Assembly (NCBI GenBank): GCA_020635435.1
Contig: JACJZU010000004.1
Span: 1-64,000, forward strand
DNA: 64,000 nucleotides
Direction of reading: 5' to 3'
DNA from: Flavobacteriales bacterium
GTDB lineage: Bacteria > Bacteroidota > Bacteroidia > NS11-12g > UBA9320
The notes beneath the pieces were generated by a model, which was given only the letters and a program-made list of their open reading frames with translations, was not told the origin of the DNA and searched no databases. The position numbers and the translations under genes were made by a program. Positions 36,110-44,760 of this stretch are shown in pieces. Position 1 is the stretch's first letter. Every line of letters starts with the position of its first letter.

Positions 36110-36864
36110 TAAGCCTTACGAGACATATCCTATTCCTGGGTTGCCTGATTTTGCTTTGGGGTTGTAAAAAGGAGCAATTGGACGATTGCTTCACTTCTAC
36201 AGGTCCTGAATCCTCTGAGGTACGCGAACTGCCACAATTCAATAAGCTCAAACTATATGATAAGTATGAAGTGGTCCTGAGACAGGATACCCAAAGTTCC
36301 CCAAGTGTTCGCATTTCTGGAGGTAAGCATTTACTCCCCGGGATAATTCCTGTAGTCGAGAATGGGATCCTGGAATTCAAAAATGAGAACACGTGCAATT
36401 TTGTACGATCATTTAAAAATCGGATCAAACTCGAGATCACCCTGCAGAATCTCGATGAATTGATCCTCAGTGCCGCCCCTCTAGTAAGTAACCTCGACAC
36501 CCTTCGACTGCAAAAACTGGATATTTGGCATTCAGCATTAAGTGATATTGAGTTGAATCTGATCGTTGAGGAACGTGTTTTTGTACAAGCGATCAACTCT
36601 TCCCGAACCGTACTTCATGGTATGGCCGGAAAATTGGAAGGTTCTATTGAGGAAGTGGCGGATCTGGATGCTCGAGACCTTATGTGCAAAGAGGTTTTGA
36701 TGGATAGTCATACTCCGTTGGATTGTTACATTAATGCATCTGAGATAATTTTTGTTAAGATCTACAATCGTGGCAATATTTTTTACAAGGGCGGGGAACC
36801 CATCAAACAAAAGGAATTGAACGTACAGAAAGGAAGCGGACAGCTTCTTCCATTGGATCCCTAG
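36106..36864 (+). CDS. DUF2807 (GIN-domain) lipoprotein
   Basis: 252 residues. The lipobox LWGC (Cys about 20) marks a lipoprotein. The remainder (FNKLKLYDKYEVVLRQ, then LDELILSAAP and repeated short beta-strands) is the head GIN/DUF2807 beta-solenoid, an autotransporter-adhesin-like domain of unknown function common in Bacteroidota. It is translationally coupled to the PagL-like gene by an ATGA overlap, so it may work with it at the outer membrane. Confidence 0.85.
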   Translation: MISLTRHILFLGCLILLWGCKKEQLDDCFTSTGPESSEVRELPQFNKLKLYDKYEVVLRQDTQSSPSVRISGGKHLLPGIIPVVENGILEFKNENTCNFVRSFKNRIKLEITLQNLDELILSAAPLVSNLDTLRLQKLDIWHSALSDIELNLIVEERVFVQAINSSRTVLHGMAGKLEGSIEEVADLDARDLMCKEVLMDSHTPLDCYINASEIIFVKIYNRGNIFYKGGEPIKQKELNVQKGSGQLLPLDP

Positions 36865-37748
36865 AAAACTGCTTTATTCCGGAGGAGAAACCAGATCAGG
36901 CCGGGTACCAGGTAAATCAGATCTCCAATCAGACGATAGAGCTCGTTCTGTTGAAATACCTCTTTTCGCAATACAAGGACTACCAAGGTGTTCAACATGA
37001 GCAGGAAAGCCATAACCACGGGAAGTTTACCGGCAGTATTCACCGAAAAAGCCCACAAACCGATCAAAACGAATGTCCCTGCAAGTACATAGTTGATCTG
37101 ATTTTCCAGACGTACTTTTCCATCGAGAGACGAGTTCATGATGAAACCATCTTTCAGATCCGATTCATAGTCGAAGTAGGAGAAGATCATAAGGTTACAC
37201 ATATTCAGAGCTATGAACGCCAAATGGAGATACACATTCGAAGGGCTAATGGCAAGAGAGGCCGGAAAACCCGGTAATACCAACATACCCATCCAAACGC
37301 CTATGGAAATACAAAGTTCCTTTAGCCTGTTTGATCTCAAAGGGAAGGCTTTGTGGATCAACAGAAAGTAAAACGACACGAAAAGTGTCAGCAACAATCC
37401 GAATCCCAAGATCGGCCATGGCAAGAAAAATATGGCCAGTAGGGCATTCAGGAATCCGAGGATGAACAACAGGAATTGGAGCTCTTTGCGGTATTGATAG
37501 TGTATTTGGTGCCTCAGTGAACTTGCTCGCGAGCCAAGTTTTAGTCCATCCATCAAATGATCTAAGGTATAAATGAACCAAACGGTACTCGGAAGTAACC
37601 AGAACACAACCGGGTGAATATCAGATCTGAAAAACCTGCTGAAGAAAAATGAGGTGGCCAGTGATCCTCCAACTACCGGTACACTGAAGCTGTTCAGGAA
37701 TTCAATTACCCCCAGATCAGAAATACGTTTTGGAGCTTCGGTGCCCAA
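36861..37748 (-). CDS. UbiA-superfamily prenyltransferase-like membrane protein
   Basis: A 295-residue protein with about eight membrane helices. Two aspartate-rich loops, YTLDHLMDGLK (about 60) and YFDYESDLKDG (about 193), sit where UbiA-type enzymes bind Mg2+ and the prenyl diphosphate. The match is weak, with the first lacking the usual N of NDxxDxxxD, so the substrate is unknown. The start is a TTG 2 bases after the nfu stop, consistent with translational coupling in the four-gene minus-strand operon. Its stop codon and that of the facing DUF2807 gene share the bases CTAG, which leaves no room for a terminator. Confidence 0.65.
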   Translation of the reverse strand: MGTEAPKRISDLGVIEFLNSFSVPVVGGSLATSFFFSRFFRSDIHPVVFWLLPSTVWFIYTLDHLMDGLKLGSRASSLRHQIHYQYRKELQFLLFILGFLNALLAIFFLPWPILGFGLLLTLFVSFYFLLIHKAFPLRSNRLKELCISIGVWMGMLVLPGFPASLAISPSNVYLHLAFIALNMCNLMIFSYFDYESDLKDGFIMNSSLDGKVRLENQINYVLAGTFVLIGLWAFSVNTAGKLPVVMAFLLMLNTLVVLVLRKEVFQQNELYRLIGDLIYLVPGLIWFLLRNKAVF

Positions 37749-37750
37749 GT

Positions 37751-37996
37751 TTAATCTACTGCAACTACCTCCCCAACTTCCGGTAACAACCGTCGAATGC
37801 TCTCCTCAATACCTGCCTTCATGGTCATGTGACTTATCTCACAGCTTCGACACGCACCGAGTAATTTTAAACGCACCTTCAAGTTGGAATCGATGTCGAT
37901 CAATTGCACATCACCACCATCTGCCTGCAAAAACGGTCTTATACCGTCCAGTGCTTCCTGTACTTTAGATCGGAGTTCTTCGCTGTTGTAATTCAT
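37751..37996 (-). CDS. nfuA: Nfu-type iron-sulfur cluster scaffold (NifU C-terminal domain)
   Basis: 81 residues forming only the NifU C-terminal domain: IRPFLQADGGDVQLID and the cluster-binding GACRSCEIS (CxxC, about residues 49-52) with the MTMKAGIE segment. It carries assembled Fe-S clusters to target proteins. It overlaps mrp by four bases (ATGA), and pairing with an Mrp ATPase supports a joint role in Fe-S transfer. Confidence 0.92.
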   Translation of the reverse strand: MNYNSEELRSKVQEALDGIRPFLQADGGDVQLIDIDSNLKVRLKLLGACRSCEISHMTMKAGIEESIRRLLPEVGEVVAVD

Positions 37997-39075
37997 TCGG
38001 TGCTCGAAGGTACGTTATTTGGAGATTTCCGCTTCATGTTCACAATAGCTATATGCCGTGCAAGTTCACCGGCTACAGCTCGGTAAATAGCAGCGATTTC
38101 CACTTCAGGAGATTCCATAGTTCCACTATCCGTGTTGCGCATCACCGTTTCCGAAATAGGTATCATTCCAAGTAATGGTACACCGTATTCCGAGGCGAGT
38201 ACCATTCCCCCGCCCTGCCCGAACAGATAATATTTCTTGTCAGGCAATTCCGGAGGACTGAAATAAGACATGTTCTCCAATACACCCAACACCGGTATGT
38301 TGATGTGTTGATTGCTGAACATACCCATTGCCTTTCGACAATCTGCAAGTGCTACATTTTGCGGAGTAGTTACCATCACCGCTCCTGTCAAAGGTATGCT
38401 CTGAGTGATGGTCAGATGAATATCGCCGGTTCCGGGTGGCAGATCGATCAACAAATAATCCAATTCTCCCCAAGCCACATCTGAAACCATCTGTCGAATG
38501 GCAGATGAAGCCATCGGCCCTCTCCAAACAATGGCCTGCTTCTCATCAACGAGAAAGCCGATAGAAAGCACTTTGATCCCTTTGCGCTCAAGGGGCAGGA
38601 TCTTGTTATCTTTCATCTCGGGATGAGATCCCTTCAATCCAAACATTGTAGGGATCGATGGACCGTATATATCTGCATCCAAAACACCCACACGCGCTCC
38701 GGTTTGTGCCAGCGCCAGGGCAAGGTTGACGGTCACAGTTGATTTGCCAACTCCTCCTTTCCCGCTTGCTACAGCCACAATATTCTTGACGCCCGGTAGC
38801 ATAGATTCCGTGTCCCTTGTGGTCGTCACACGACTAGTCATGTTTGGGTCTACCTCAAGGTCTTTAGATACAAAATGATGGACTGCGTTAACGCAAGCGT
38901 TGCGGATCATGTCCTTCATCGGGCAGGCCGGAGTGGTCAATTCAACATCAAACTTTACCAAATTGCCCTCGATCACTATGTTTCGGATCATGTTCAATGT
39001 GACCAGGTCTTTGTGAAGATCGGGGTCGTCGACATGACTCAATGCGTTTAAAATTTGCTCTGATGTTACCTTCAT
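37993..39075 (-). CDS. mrp: Mrp/ApbC-family P-loop ATPase (Fe-S carrier)
   Basis: A 360-residue protein with an N-terminal MIP18/DUF59 domain (residues 1-90, including TTPACPMKDMI) and a C-terminal ParA-like ATPase. The deviant Walker A is ASGKGGVGKST (about 104-114), with DADIYGPSIP and LIDLPPGTGD. The usual C-terminal CxxC cluster ligand of Mrp/NBP35 is absent: the segment reads YFSPPELPDKKYY. Many Bacteroidota members share this, as I recall. It probably carries or loads Fe-S clusters together with the coupled Nfu, but by a different binding site. Confidence 0.9.
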   Translation of the reverse strand: MKVTSEQILNALSHVDDPDLHKDLVTLNMIRNIVIEGNLVKFDVELTTPACPMKDMIRNACVNAVHHFVSKDLEVDPNMTSRVTTTRDTESMLPGVKNIVAVASGKGGVGKSTVTVNLALALAQTGARVGVLDADIYGPSIPTMFGLKGSHPEMKDNKILPLERKGIKVLSIGFLVDEKQAIVWRGPMASSAIRQMVSDVAWGELDYLLIDLPPGTGDIHLTITQSIPLTGAVMVTTPQNVALADCRKAMGMFSNQHINIPVLGVLENMSYFSPPELPDKKYYLFGQGGGMVLASEYGVPLLGMIPISETVMRNTDSGTMESPEVEIAAIYRAVAGELARHIAIVNMKRKSPNNVPSSTE

Positions 39076-39383
39076 TTACGCAGAAATAATTTTATCAGTC
39101 GTCCGTTCATCTTGCCAAGCATCCACCAAAAAAACCGGAACTGACCCAAGAGAGTGCCCCATGTGATCAATAGGAATTGATACAATGGATAGATGATCAA
39201 AATATAAATAACCACACGCAAGGGACGAGATTCAATGGAGTCGTAGCCCACCAAATCAAACACAGGTTCTTTGATGAAAAGGATCGAAAAACCTGTTACT
39301 GCAAACACGAGCATAACCCAAATGCCATGCAGATCACTCTTCAGGTTCCACTTGAGTTTCAATTTTTCCCAATACCTTTTCAT
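39072..39383 (-). CDS. DUF6787-like small membrane protein
   Basis: 103 residues with two predicted helices (about 20-37 and 57-75) and a basic N-terminus (KRYWEKLKLKWNLKS). It resembles DUF6787, a Bacteroidota family of unknown role that often precedes mrp. The ATG at 39383 is preferred to a more distal start because a -7 element lies at 39400-39407. Its stop overlaps the mrp start by four bases, so it leads the four-gene operon. Confidence 0.7.
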   Translation of the reverse strand: MKRYWEKLKLKWNLKSDLHGIWVMLVFAVTGFSILFIKEPVFDLVGYDSIESRPLRVVIYILIIYPLYQFLLITWGTLLGQFRFFWWMLGKMNGRLIKLFLRK

Positions 39384-39399
39384 TGACAAGATAGAATCG

Positions 39400-39407
39400 C
39401 AAAAGTA
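39400..39407 (-). promoter_or_regulatory. -7 promoter element TACTTTTG (minus strand)
   Basis: On the minus strand TACTTTTG ends 16 bases before the start at 39383, and decides that start. It drives the DUF6787-mrp-nfu-UbiA-like operon. Confidence 0.6.
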
Positions 39408-39512
39408 GGCATGTCTGTTATAGCTGCGATAGAACAACAAGACAACAAGCCGGAGTCAGATGAGTTTGCTCATTTGATCAAAAACTCCGGATATCTCAAC
39501 AAAACCACCAAC

Positions 39513-39520
39513 TATCTTTG
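39513..39520 (+). promoter_or_regulatory. -7 promoter element TATCTTTG
   Basis: TATCTTTG ends 4 bases before the ATG at 39525, again implying a leaderless transcript. Together with the element at 39400-39407 it forms a divergent promoter pair. Confidence 0.65.
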
Positions 39521-39524
39521 TTAG

Positions 39525-41486
39525 ATGCGCAGAAAATGGATAAAACGGATCATCTTCTTATTGATCCTTGGTGTAATACTCTGGTTGATCGCTTATCTTC
39601 TTCCAGACAAACGGATCAACGGACTTTATCTGATTCCTTCTGATGCCATCTATATCCTGGAGAGTAATGATCCTTTGAAGGCATGGAACGCCATGAGCAG
39701 TAGCCAAGTTTGGAAATCAGTCAAAGACCATCCTTTGTTCGCCGACATAACAGACGATGCCGATTACCTGGATAATTTGATCGCAGAGAATCCGATCCTC
39801 ACCAAATTATTCGGGAAAAGACAACTTTACCTAAGCGCTCACCCCACGAGCCGCCGCAATTACGATTTCCTTTTTCTCGTCGATGTTAAAAGGTCTGCAC
39901 AGCCCGCTATCCTCTATACAGCACTTGAGAAAGTACTGAGAAATGATGGTTTCAAGGTGACCAGAAGAGCATTTGAAAACCACGAAATTCTGGAAGTGGA
40001 AGATCGGGCAAGGGACAAATTAAGTGTAGTCAAAGTCGATAATTTCCTACTTTGTTCATACACCCCACAGATCGTTGAAAACGCAATACGCCAGAAAGCG
40101 AATCCCTTCTTCGGTATCGATTACGACTTTGATGAAGTATATAAACAAGTTGCTGGTCGCGGAATGAACAAGCTATATGTGCAATGGCAGTACCTCGACG
40201 AATACCTGTCTTGCTATTTTTTAAACGGGAAATCATTTGCGGCAGGATTAGACGAAGCTATGCTTTTCAGTGCGTTGGAGTTAGAGATGGAGCCTGGTAG
40301 CTGGCAACTGAAAGGGGTCACAAGTCTAAATCCCGACCGCCAGTCCTATTTGAAGGCTCTTTTGAATTCTGGTAGCAGTGAGTTGCGGCTTCCCAGCATT
40401 CTTCCAAACAGAACCGCTTGGTACGTCTCATTCAATTTCAATTCCATGTCGAGGTTCTACGAGGAGTTATTGGCCAATCTGGAACTTTTTCCGGCCAAGA
40501 ATAAGGAATTCACCGAAACCAGAGATCGCATTGAGAAACTGCTCGACATTTCTATTGAAAGGAATCTCATCGAATGGATCGGTGAGGAAGTTGGAATTGC
40601 TCAGATCCAACCCGCTAACCTCGGCAAGTCCGAAGAAGATCTTGTGATATTTCTTCGAACCAAAGATCTTGACCTGGCCAGAAAACGCTTGAATGAGATC
40701 ACACAACAGGTTAAGAAACGCACGCCTGCAAAGTTTAAAAGTCTCGCTTACAAGAACTACCAGATCGAGTATCTCGCAATTAAAGGGGTGTTCAAAATTC
40801 TGTTCGGTAACCTGTTCGATAAGATCGAAAAACCGTATTTCACTATTTTGGGTGATTACGTATTGTTCAGTAACAGTCCTTTGACCATTATTGGTTGTAT
40901 TGAAGATTTTGAGAACAACCGCATACTGGCCAATAGTCCGACATATCAGGATGCGGCTCAGAACATTGAGCGCAGCAGTTTTCACGCATTCATTGCCCCT
41001 TCCAGAACTCGAAATCTCCTGTCAAAGCATTTGGATCAGGAGAGTCGAAATGGTTTGAATCGAAGTGCGAAATACATTGATGCCTTCAGTTCATTTGTCC
41101 TGGATCTGCGGGCAGATGGCGATGTTCTTGGCACACGTCTCCGGCTCGTCCAATCATCTGAGCGCGATTCTGCTCAGGTGCAGTTAGCGGAGATAAAAGG
41201 TCTGTTCGAAACGTTCATGGTCGACGTCTCAGCAGGTAACATTCAGGATAGCAGTCTATTCCGTGTGCAGTACATCGAAGACAACATGTTCAAGAAATTC
41301 TATCCTGCAAGCGAACAGCTTGAAATTGAGGCCGAGATGAAAGACGGTAAAAAGAATGGAACATATACCGAATACTATCCAAATGGGACGTTGAGGGTTT
41401 CCGGGAAATACCGCAGAGACCAAAAAACAGGTTTATGGAAGTATTACGATGAATCTGGGGAACTCTCCAAACGGAAAAGGTATTAA
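39525..41486 (+). CDS. DUF3352-like membrane-anchored protein with C-terminal MORN repeats
   Basis: A 653-residue protein. Residues 8-26 are an N-terminal membrane segment (IIFLLILGVILWLIAYLLP), leaving the rest outside the inner membrane. The long middle part has DUF3352-type repeats (AIYILESNDPLKAWNAM, YISFNFN-like sections). Residues about 605-653 hold two MORN_2 repeats (GTYTEYYPNGTLRVSG, then GLWKYYDESGELS), found in surface or antitoxin-like proteins. The function is unknown. It lies between two divergent promoters and is followed by a bidirectional terminator. Confidence 0.7.
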   Translation: MRRKWIKRIIFLLILGVILWLIAYLLPDKRINGLYLIPSDAIYILESNDPLKAWNAMSSSQVWKSVKDHPLFADITDDADYLDNLIAENPILTKLFGKRQLYLSAHPTSRRNYDFLFLVDVKRSAQPAILYTALEKVLRNDGFKVTRRAFENHEILEVEDRARDKLSVVKVDNFLLCSYTPQIVENAIRQKANPFFGIDYDFDEVYKQVAGRGMNKLYVQWQYLDEYLSCYFLNGKSFAAGLDEAMLFSALELEMEPGSWQLKGVTSLNPDRQSYLKALLNSGSSELRLPSILPNRTAWYVSFNFNSMSRFYEELLANLELFPAKNKEFTETRDRIEKLLDISIERNLIEWIGEEVGIAQIQPANLGKSEEDLVIFLRTKDLDLARKRLNEITQQVKKRTPAKFKSLAYKNYQIEYLAIKGVFKILFGNLFDKIEKPYFTILGDYVLFSNSPLTIIGCIEDFENNRILANSPTYQDAAQNIERSSFHAFIAPSRTRNLLSKHLDQESRNGLNRSAKYIDAFSSFVLDLRADGDVLGTRLRLVQSSERDSAQVQLAEIKGLFETFMVDVSAGNIQDSSLFRVQYIEDNMFKKFYPASEQLEIEAEMKDGKKNGTYTEYYPNGTLRVSGKYRRDQKTGLWKYYDESGELSKRKRY

Positions 41487-41488
41487 CG

Positions 41489-41517
41489 AAAAAGACCCGT
41501 CAAATGCGGGTCTTTTT
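41489..41517. terminator. Bidirectional terminator between convergent genes
   Basis: A perfect AAAAAGACCCG / CGGGTCTTTTT stem of 11 base pairs with a 7-base loop can end transcripts from both sides: the DUF3352-like gene and the facing lamin-tail gene. Confidence 0.9.
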
Positions 41518-41538
41518 CATAGGAATCGTGTTGGTTTA

Positions 41539-44214
41539 TCACTCCAGGATAATTCGTTCCAAACTCTTAACGAGTTCAGTTTGAACTTCAATTAAATACA
41601 CACCTTGAGAAAGTTCACCAAGGTTAATTGATGCACTCCTGTCAAGACCGGAATAATCCTTGGTCAACACTAACGCCCCTTGAATATTCAGAACATTCAC
41701 CTTGATGATTCCGGCATTAGTTGATATATGTAATTTACCATTTGTTGGATTCGGGAATAAGTGCAAGTTGAAAGAAGGTACACTAACTGAAACCGGCTCC
41801 ATCCATTGCTCAACGTCCGAAGCATATCGTGGGAAGAGCTGATATCCTTCATCATAGGGAGAAGAAGCATCAAACTGATTTCCTAAACCTGTAATATTCA
41901 TTGTGTCAAAGGTAGGTGTCGGTTGCCCTGCCAACTCCAGTACTTCACGATCAATGCGAATGGTGAATGTGTCAGAGCCGTTGGTAACCTCAATGTTTCC
42001 ATTGTTAGGCCAGGTTGTGACTGTGTTGTCCACAAACCACACCCGCTCAAGCTTAACCAATTCCGATTCAGTTTCTTCGTTCAACTCCGTTACTACCACC
42101 GGATTTATGAGGGTTTTCTGATCATTATTGAAAATGATCGTATCGAGATTCTGGATCTGTGTGAGCCCGTTATAAAAACCAACCACACCTTGAAGTATTA
42201 CTTCATCTGATTCGTTCACGGTATAACCGAAGTCCTTACTGAATTCGATCATTCCAACGCCACCGGTATTGTCGATTACAGTGAACTGAAGACCAGGTGA
42301 CCTCAAATTTCCTCCGTATACAACACCTTTGATCTTAACTTTTTCATTCAACATAACAGGAACGCCGGTTGCATCATTCTTGGTAACTTCAGAAATGTCG
42401 GTGAAAGGAAGATCGTCGTTTTCAATTGTCAGGAGGAAAATGGAATCTCCGTAAACAGCATCATTCGTCGGATTCTGAAACTTGAATTCAACATCTCGAT
42501 CCGCATCAACATCTGAATTATTCAGAATTGTGATAATAATATTTTGTGTTTGATTCGAGTTGGCAGGAAATGTCACCAAATGAGGGGAGGAGAAATTATA
42601 ATGAGTACCATTTTGGCCACTTCCCCCTGACACATACACTTCAACAGTGGTAGGGTTACTATTTGGATTTTGAAGAGAAACCTGAAGGTTGTATGTGCCG
42701 GCGTTCTCCGAAACAGTTCCTCTCGCGCCCGCGAAGGATACAGTAGGGCTTGGAAGTCCTGTCGTTCGCTCGATATCTCCTCGCATACGCGGAAGGATCT
42801 GATAGCCACTTGTGTAGGGTGACGAATTGTCGAACTGAGTGCCGATCCCGGTAAAATTCAACTGACCGCTCGGGATACTTTCACCATCGATATCAGTATC
42901 ACGATCAATTCTGAGGGTTACCGTGTCGGTTCCGTTCGTTATGTTGTAATTTTTATTGCTACCCCAGGTTGCATCTGCACTTAGCAAAGTCCAACCGTTC
43001 AATTTGATCAACTCACCTTCAGTCTCCTCGCCAAGTGCACCTACATTAGTAGGCATCGGAGTGCTTCCATTTGCGATCTTGTAAACGGTGTCAATTGAAG
43101 ATATCTGAGACAGACCATTGAATTGACCTACCGTACCTGATAACCAAATACTATCACCAATATTTACGGAGTAACCCCAATTTCTTGAGGACTCGAACAA
43201 TCCGATTCCGCCGGTTCCGTCGTTAACAAAGAACTCCAAACCGGAACTGCGGAAATTTGTGCTGATAACAATTCCACTCACAGACACCTTGCTGCCATTG
43301 GATGTATTCACGCCATCAACATTTTCAGATCTGATCTCCGAAATGGCAACATGTGTAACCGGTAACCAACCCGGCGTACAGTAAGCCGTTGTATTTCCCG
43401 GCATCGGATAGGATTTTGAGTAATCGGCATACCAATTTCGGGCGAAGTCGTTGCTATCGCTTGAAATCCTGTGAGATTTGAGTTGAAGCGAGGGTCCGGA
43501 ACCGTCACATGCGGTCTCCCAACCATTACCATCGTCGTAGACGACCTCATCAATAATGTCGCCCATACTGTTTACCAGGTCTACGGGTTCACCGCTGTTG
43601 TTCAGACCTTGGTTGGTGTTCCAGCTACCCAATGCATCGGCACCAAATGCCACCTTCACCGAGTCAACATTCTTGGCGATTACCACTACATCACCAGCTT
43701 TCATAGTATGTTGCGGGAAGGTGTAAGTTGCACCTCTCGCCATTTTCAGTCCACCCAATTCAATATCGCTATTACCTTGATTGTAAAGTTCAACAAACTC
43801 ATAGGCATCAGGTCCGGTTGGGTCATTGTACATGATTTCCGTGAACACCAATCCGTTACCGCTATACGTGTTGTAAACCAGATCCATGGCCGTGTAAGTG
43901 CTCATGGTACCACCTCCATTGTCTTTGACATTACTAACAGTGAGTTCATAATAAATGCCACTTGACAGAGATGTAACGAGTGTGGCAATTTGAGAACTCG
44001 CATCGTAGTTTACGGATGTAATACTTGCAGATGGCGAGAATGTGTAGTTAGCAGCATCACCAGCCGTAGCTGAAGTAGGATTGCCGGAAAATTGAACATT
44101 CACAGTGTCGAGATTAACCAAAGCAACCGATGAAATTGCTGGTTGAGCGGACACATTTTGGCTGATTGTTCCTAAACAGAAAGCCGATAAAAGTAGGGTA
44201 AGGAGTTTTTTCAT
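41539..44214 (-). CDS. T9SS-secreted lamin-tail and OB-fold-like repeat protein
   Basis: About 891 residues. The signal peptide ends at about residue 24 (SQNVSAQ). A lamin-tail domain (about 121-270) is marked by LVFTEIMYNDPTG and FVELYNQGNSDIELGG. Two related blocks of about 190 residues follow (about 288-480 and 605-800), each with KVSVSGIV or KVKIKGVV, a GGIGLF/GGVGMI segment, WGYSVN/FGYTVN, and an RIDRD/RIDRE end. They flank a Calx-beta-like segment (TVSENAGTY to LTIENDD). A type A sorting domain (LFPNPTNGKLHIS, then GVYLIEV) ends the protein. It is probably a surface or extracellular protein, perhaps nuclease-associated; no catalytic motif is seen. The ATG at 44214 is chosen from the signal peptide and the promoter at 44240. 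Confidence 0.85.
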   Translation of the reverse strand: MKKLLTLLLSAFCLGTISQNVSAQPAISSVALVNLDTVNVQFSGNPTSATAGDAANYTFSPSASITSVNYDASSQIATLVTSLSSGIYYELTVSNVKDNGGGTMSTYTAMDLVYNTYSGNGLVFTEIMYNDPTGPDAYEFVELYNQGNSDIELGGLKMARGATYTFPQHTMKAGDVVVIAKNVDSVKVAFGADALGSWNTNQGLNNSGEPVDLVNSMGDIIDEVVYDDGNGWETACDGSGPSLQLKSHRISSDSNDFARNWYADYSKSYPMPGNTTAYCTPGWLPVTHVAISEIRSENVDGVNTSNGSKVSVSGIVISTNFRSSGLEFFVNDGTGGIGLFESSRNWGYSVNIGDSIWLSGTVGQFNGLSQISSIDTVYKIANGSTPMPTNVGALGEETEGELIKLNGWTLLSADATWGSNKNYNITNGTDTVTLRIDRDTDIDGESIPSGQLNFTGIGTQFDNSSPYTSGYQILPRMRGDIERTTGLPSPTVSFAGARGTVSENAGTYNLQVSLQNPNSNPTTVEVYVSGGSGQNGTHYNFSSPHLVTFPANSNQTQNIIITILNNSDVDADRDVEFKFQNPTNDAVYGDSIFLLTIENDDLPFTDISEVTKNDATGVPVMLNEKVKIKGVVYGGNLRSPGLQFTVIDNTGGVGMIEFSKDFGYTVNESDEVILQGVVGFYNGLTQIQNLDTIIFNNDQKTLINPVVVTELNEETESELVKLERVWFVDNTVTTWPNNGNIEVTNGSDTFTIRIDREVLELAGQPTPTFDTMNITGLGNQFDASSPYDEGYQLFPRYASDVEQWMEPVSVSVPSFNLHLFPNPTNGKLHISTNAGIIKVNVLNIQGALVLTKDYSGLDRSASINLGELSQGVYLIEVQTELVKSLERIILE

Positions 44215-44239
44215 GAAGAGATTTTTATTTCCAATGCCG

Positions 44240-44247
44240 CAAAAGTA
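44240..44247 (-). promoter_or_regulatory. -7 promoter element TACTTTTG (minus strand)
   Basis: On the minus strand TACTTTTG lies 25 bases before the ATG at 44214, and it overlaps a longer frame that would begin at 44250, excluding it. Confidence 0.6.
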
Positions 44248-44444
44248 CAAATCTCATTGCGCCATTATGTAACGCAATAGTTAATTGAGAAATAGGCCTC
44301 AGTGGTCACGGCAATTCCACAGAAGCACTCAAAAATAGGTTTTTCAGTGATTATTTGATGAATGTATGATTCCAGCGCCGATTTTGTCTGAATGGGTCGT
44401 GATCAAAGCATATGAAATCAACCGTCCGAATCAATTCAGGCAAT

Positions 44445-44473
44445 AAAAAAAGCCCTCACACTTGTGAAGGCTT
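44445..44473 (-). terminator. Terminator of tRNA-Val
   Basis: On the minus strand AGCCTTCACA AG TGTGAGGGCT (one mismatch) is followed by a T run; A/T tracts on both sides suggest it can act in both directions. Confidence 0.75.
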
Positions 44474-44490
44474 CCGATTTTTTTTTGGAG

Positions 44491-44565
44491 TGGGCGATAC
44501 TGGGTTCGAACCAGTGACCCCCTGCTTGTAAGGCAGGTGCTCTGAACCAGCTGAGCTAATCGCCC
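44491..44565 (-). tRNA. tRNA-Val (anticodon TAC)
   Basis: 75 nucleotides on the minus strand. The acceptor stem GGGCGAT pairs with ATCGCCC with an A discriminator, the D-loop contains AGCTCAGCTGGTT, and the anticodon stem CCTGC/GCAGG holds the loop CTTACAA (anticodon TAC). The T-arm reads CTGGTTCGAACCCAG. CCA is not encoded (the next bases are CTCC), in contrast to the tRNA-Ser at 11343. Confidence 0.95.
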
Positions 44566-44604
44566 CTACATCACCAGGACTCATCTCTGAGCCCTAAGGG
44601 GCTG

Positions 44605-44612
44605 CAAATATA
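44605..44612 (-). promoter_or_regulatory. Promoter of tRNA-Val (TTG-N19-TATATTTG)
   Basis: On the minus strand TATATTTG matches the -7 consensus and a TTG stands 19 bases before it, a good match to the Bacteroidota -33/-7 arrangement. Confidence 0.65.
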
Positions 44613-44760
44613 CATTTCACATTTTTTTTTACAAGTCAAAAAAATATCGTGGCGTAAATTTTCAGTTGTTGGACATAACACATCTCGCTGTGTATTCGTT
44701 TCAGCGTTGGATCGGCAATAGTTCAGATCTTTGTGCGTCCTTCGAGGCCTGAAACATCAA

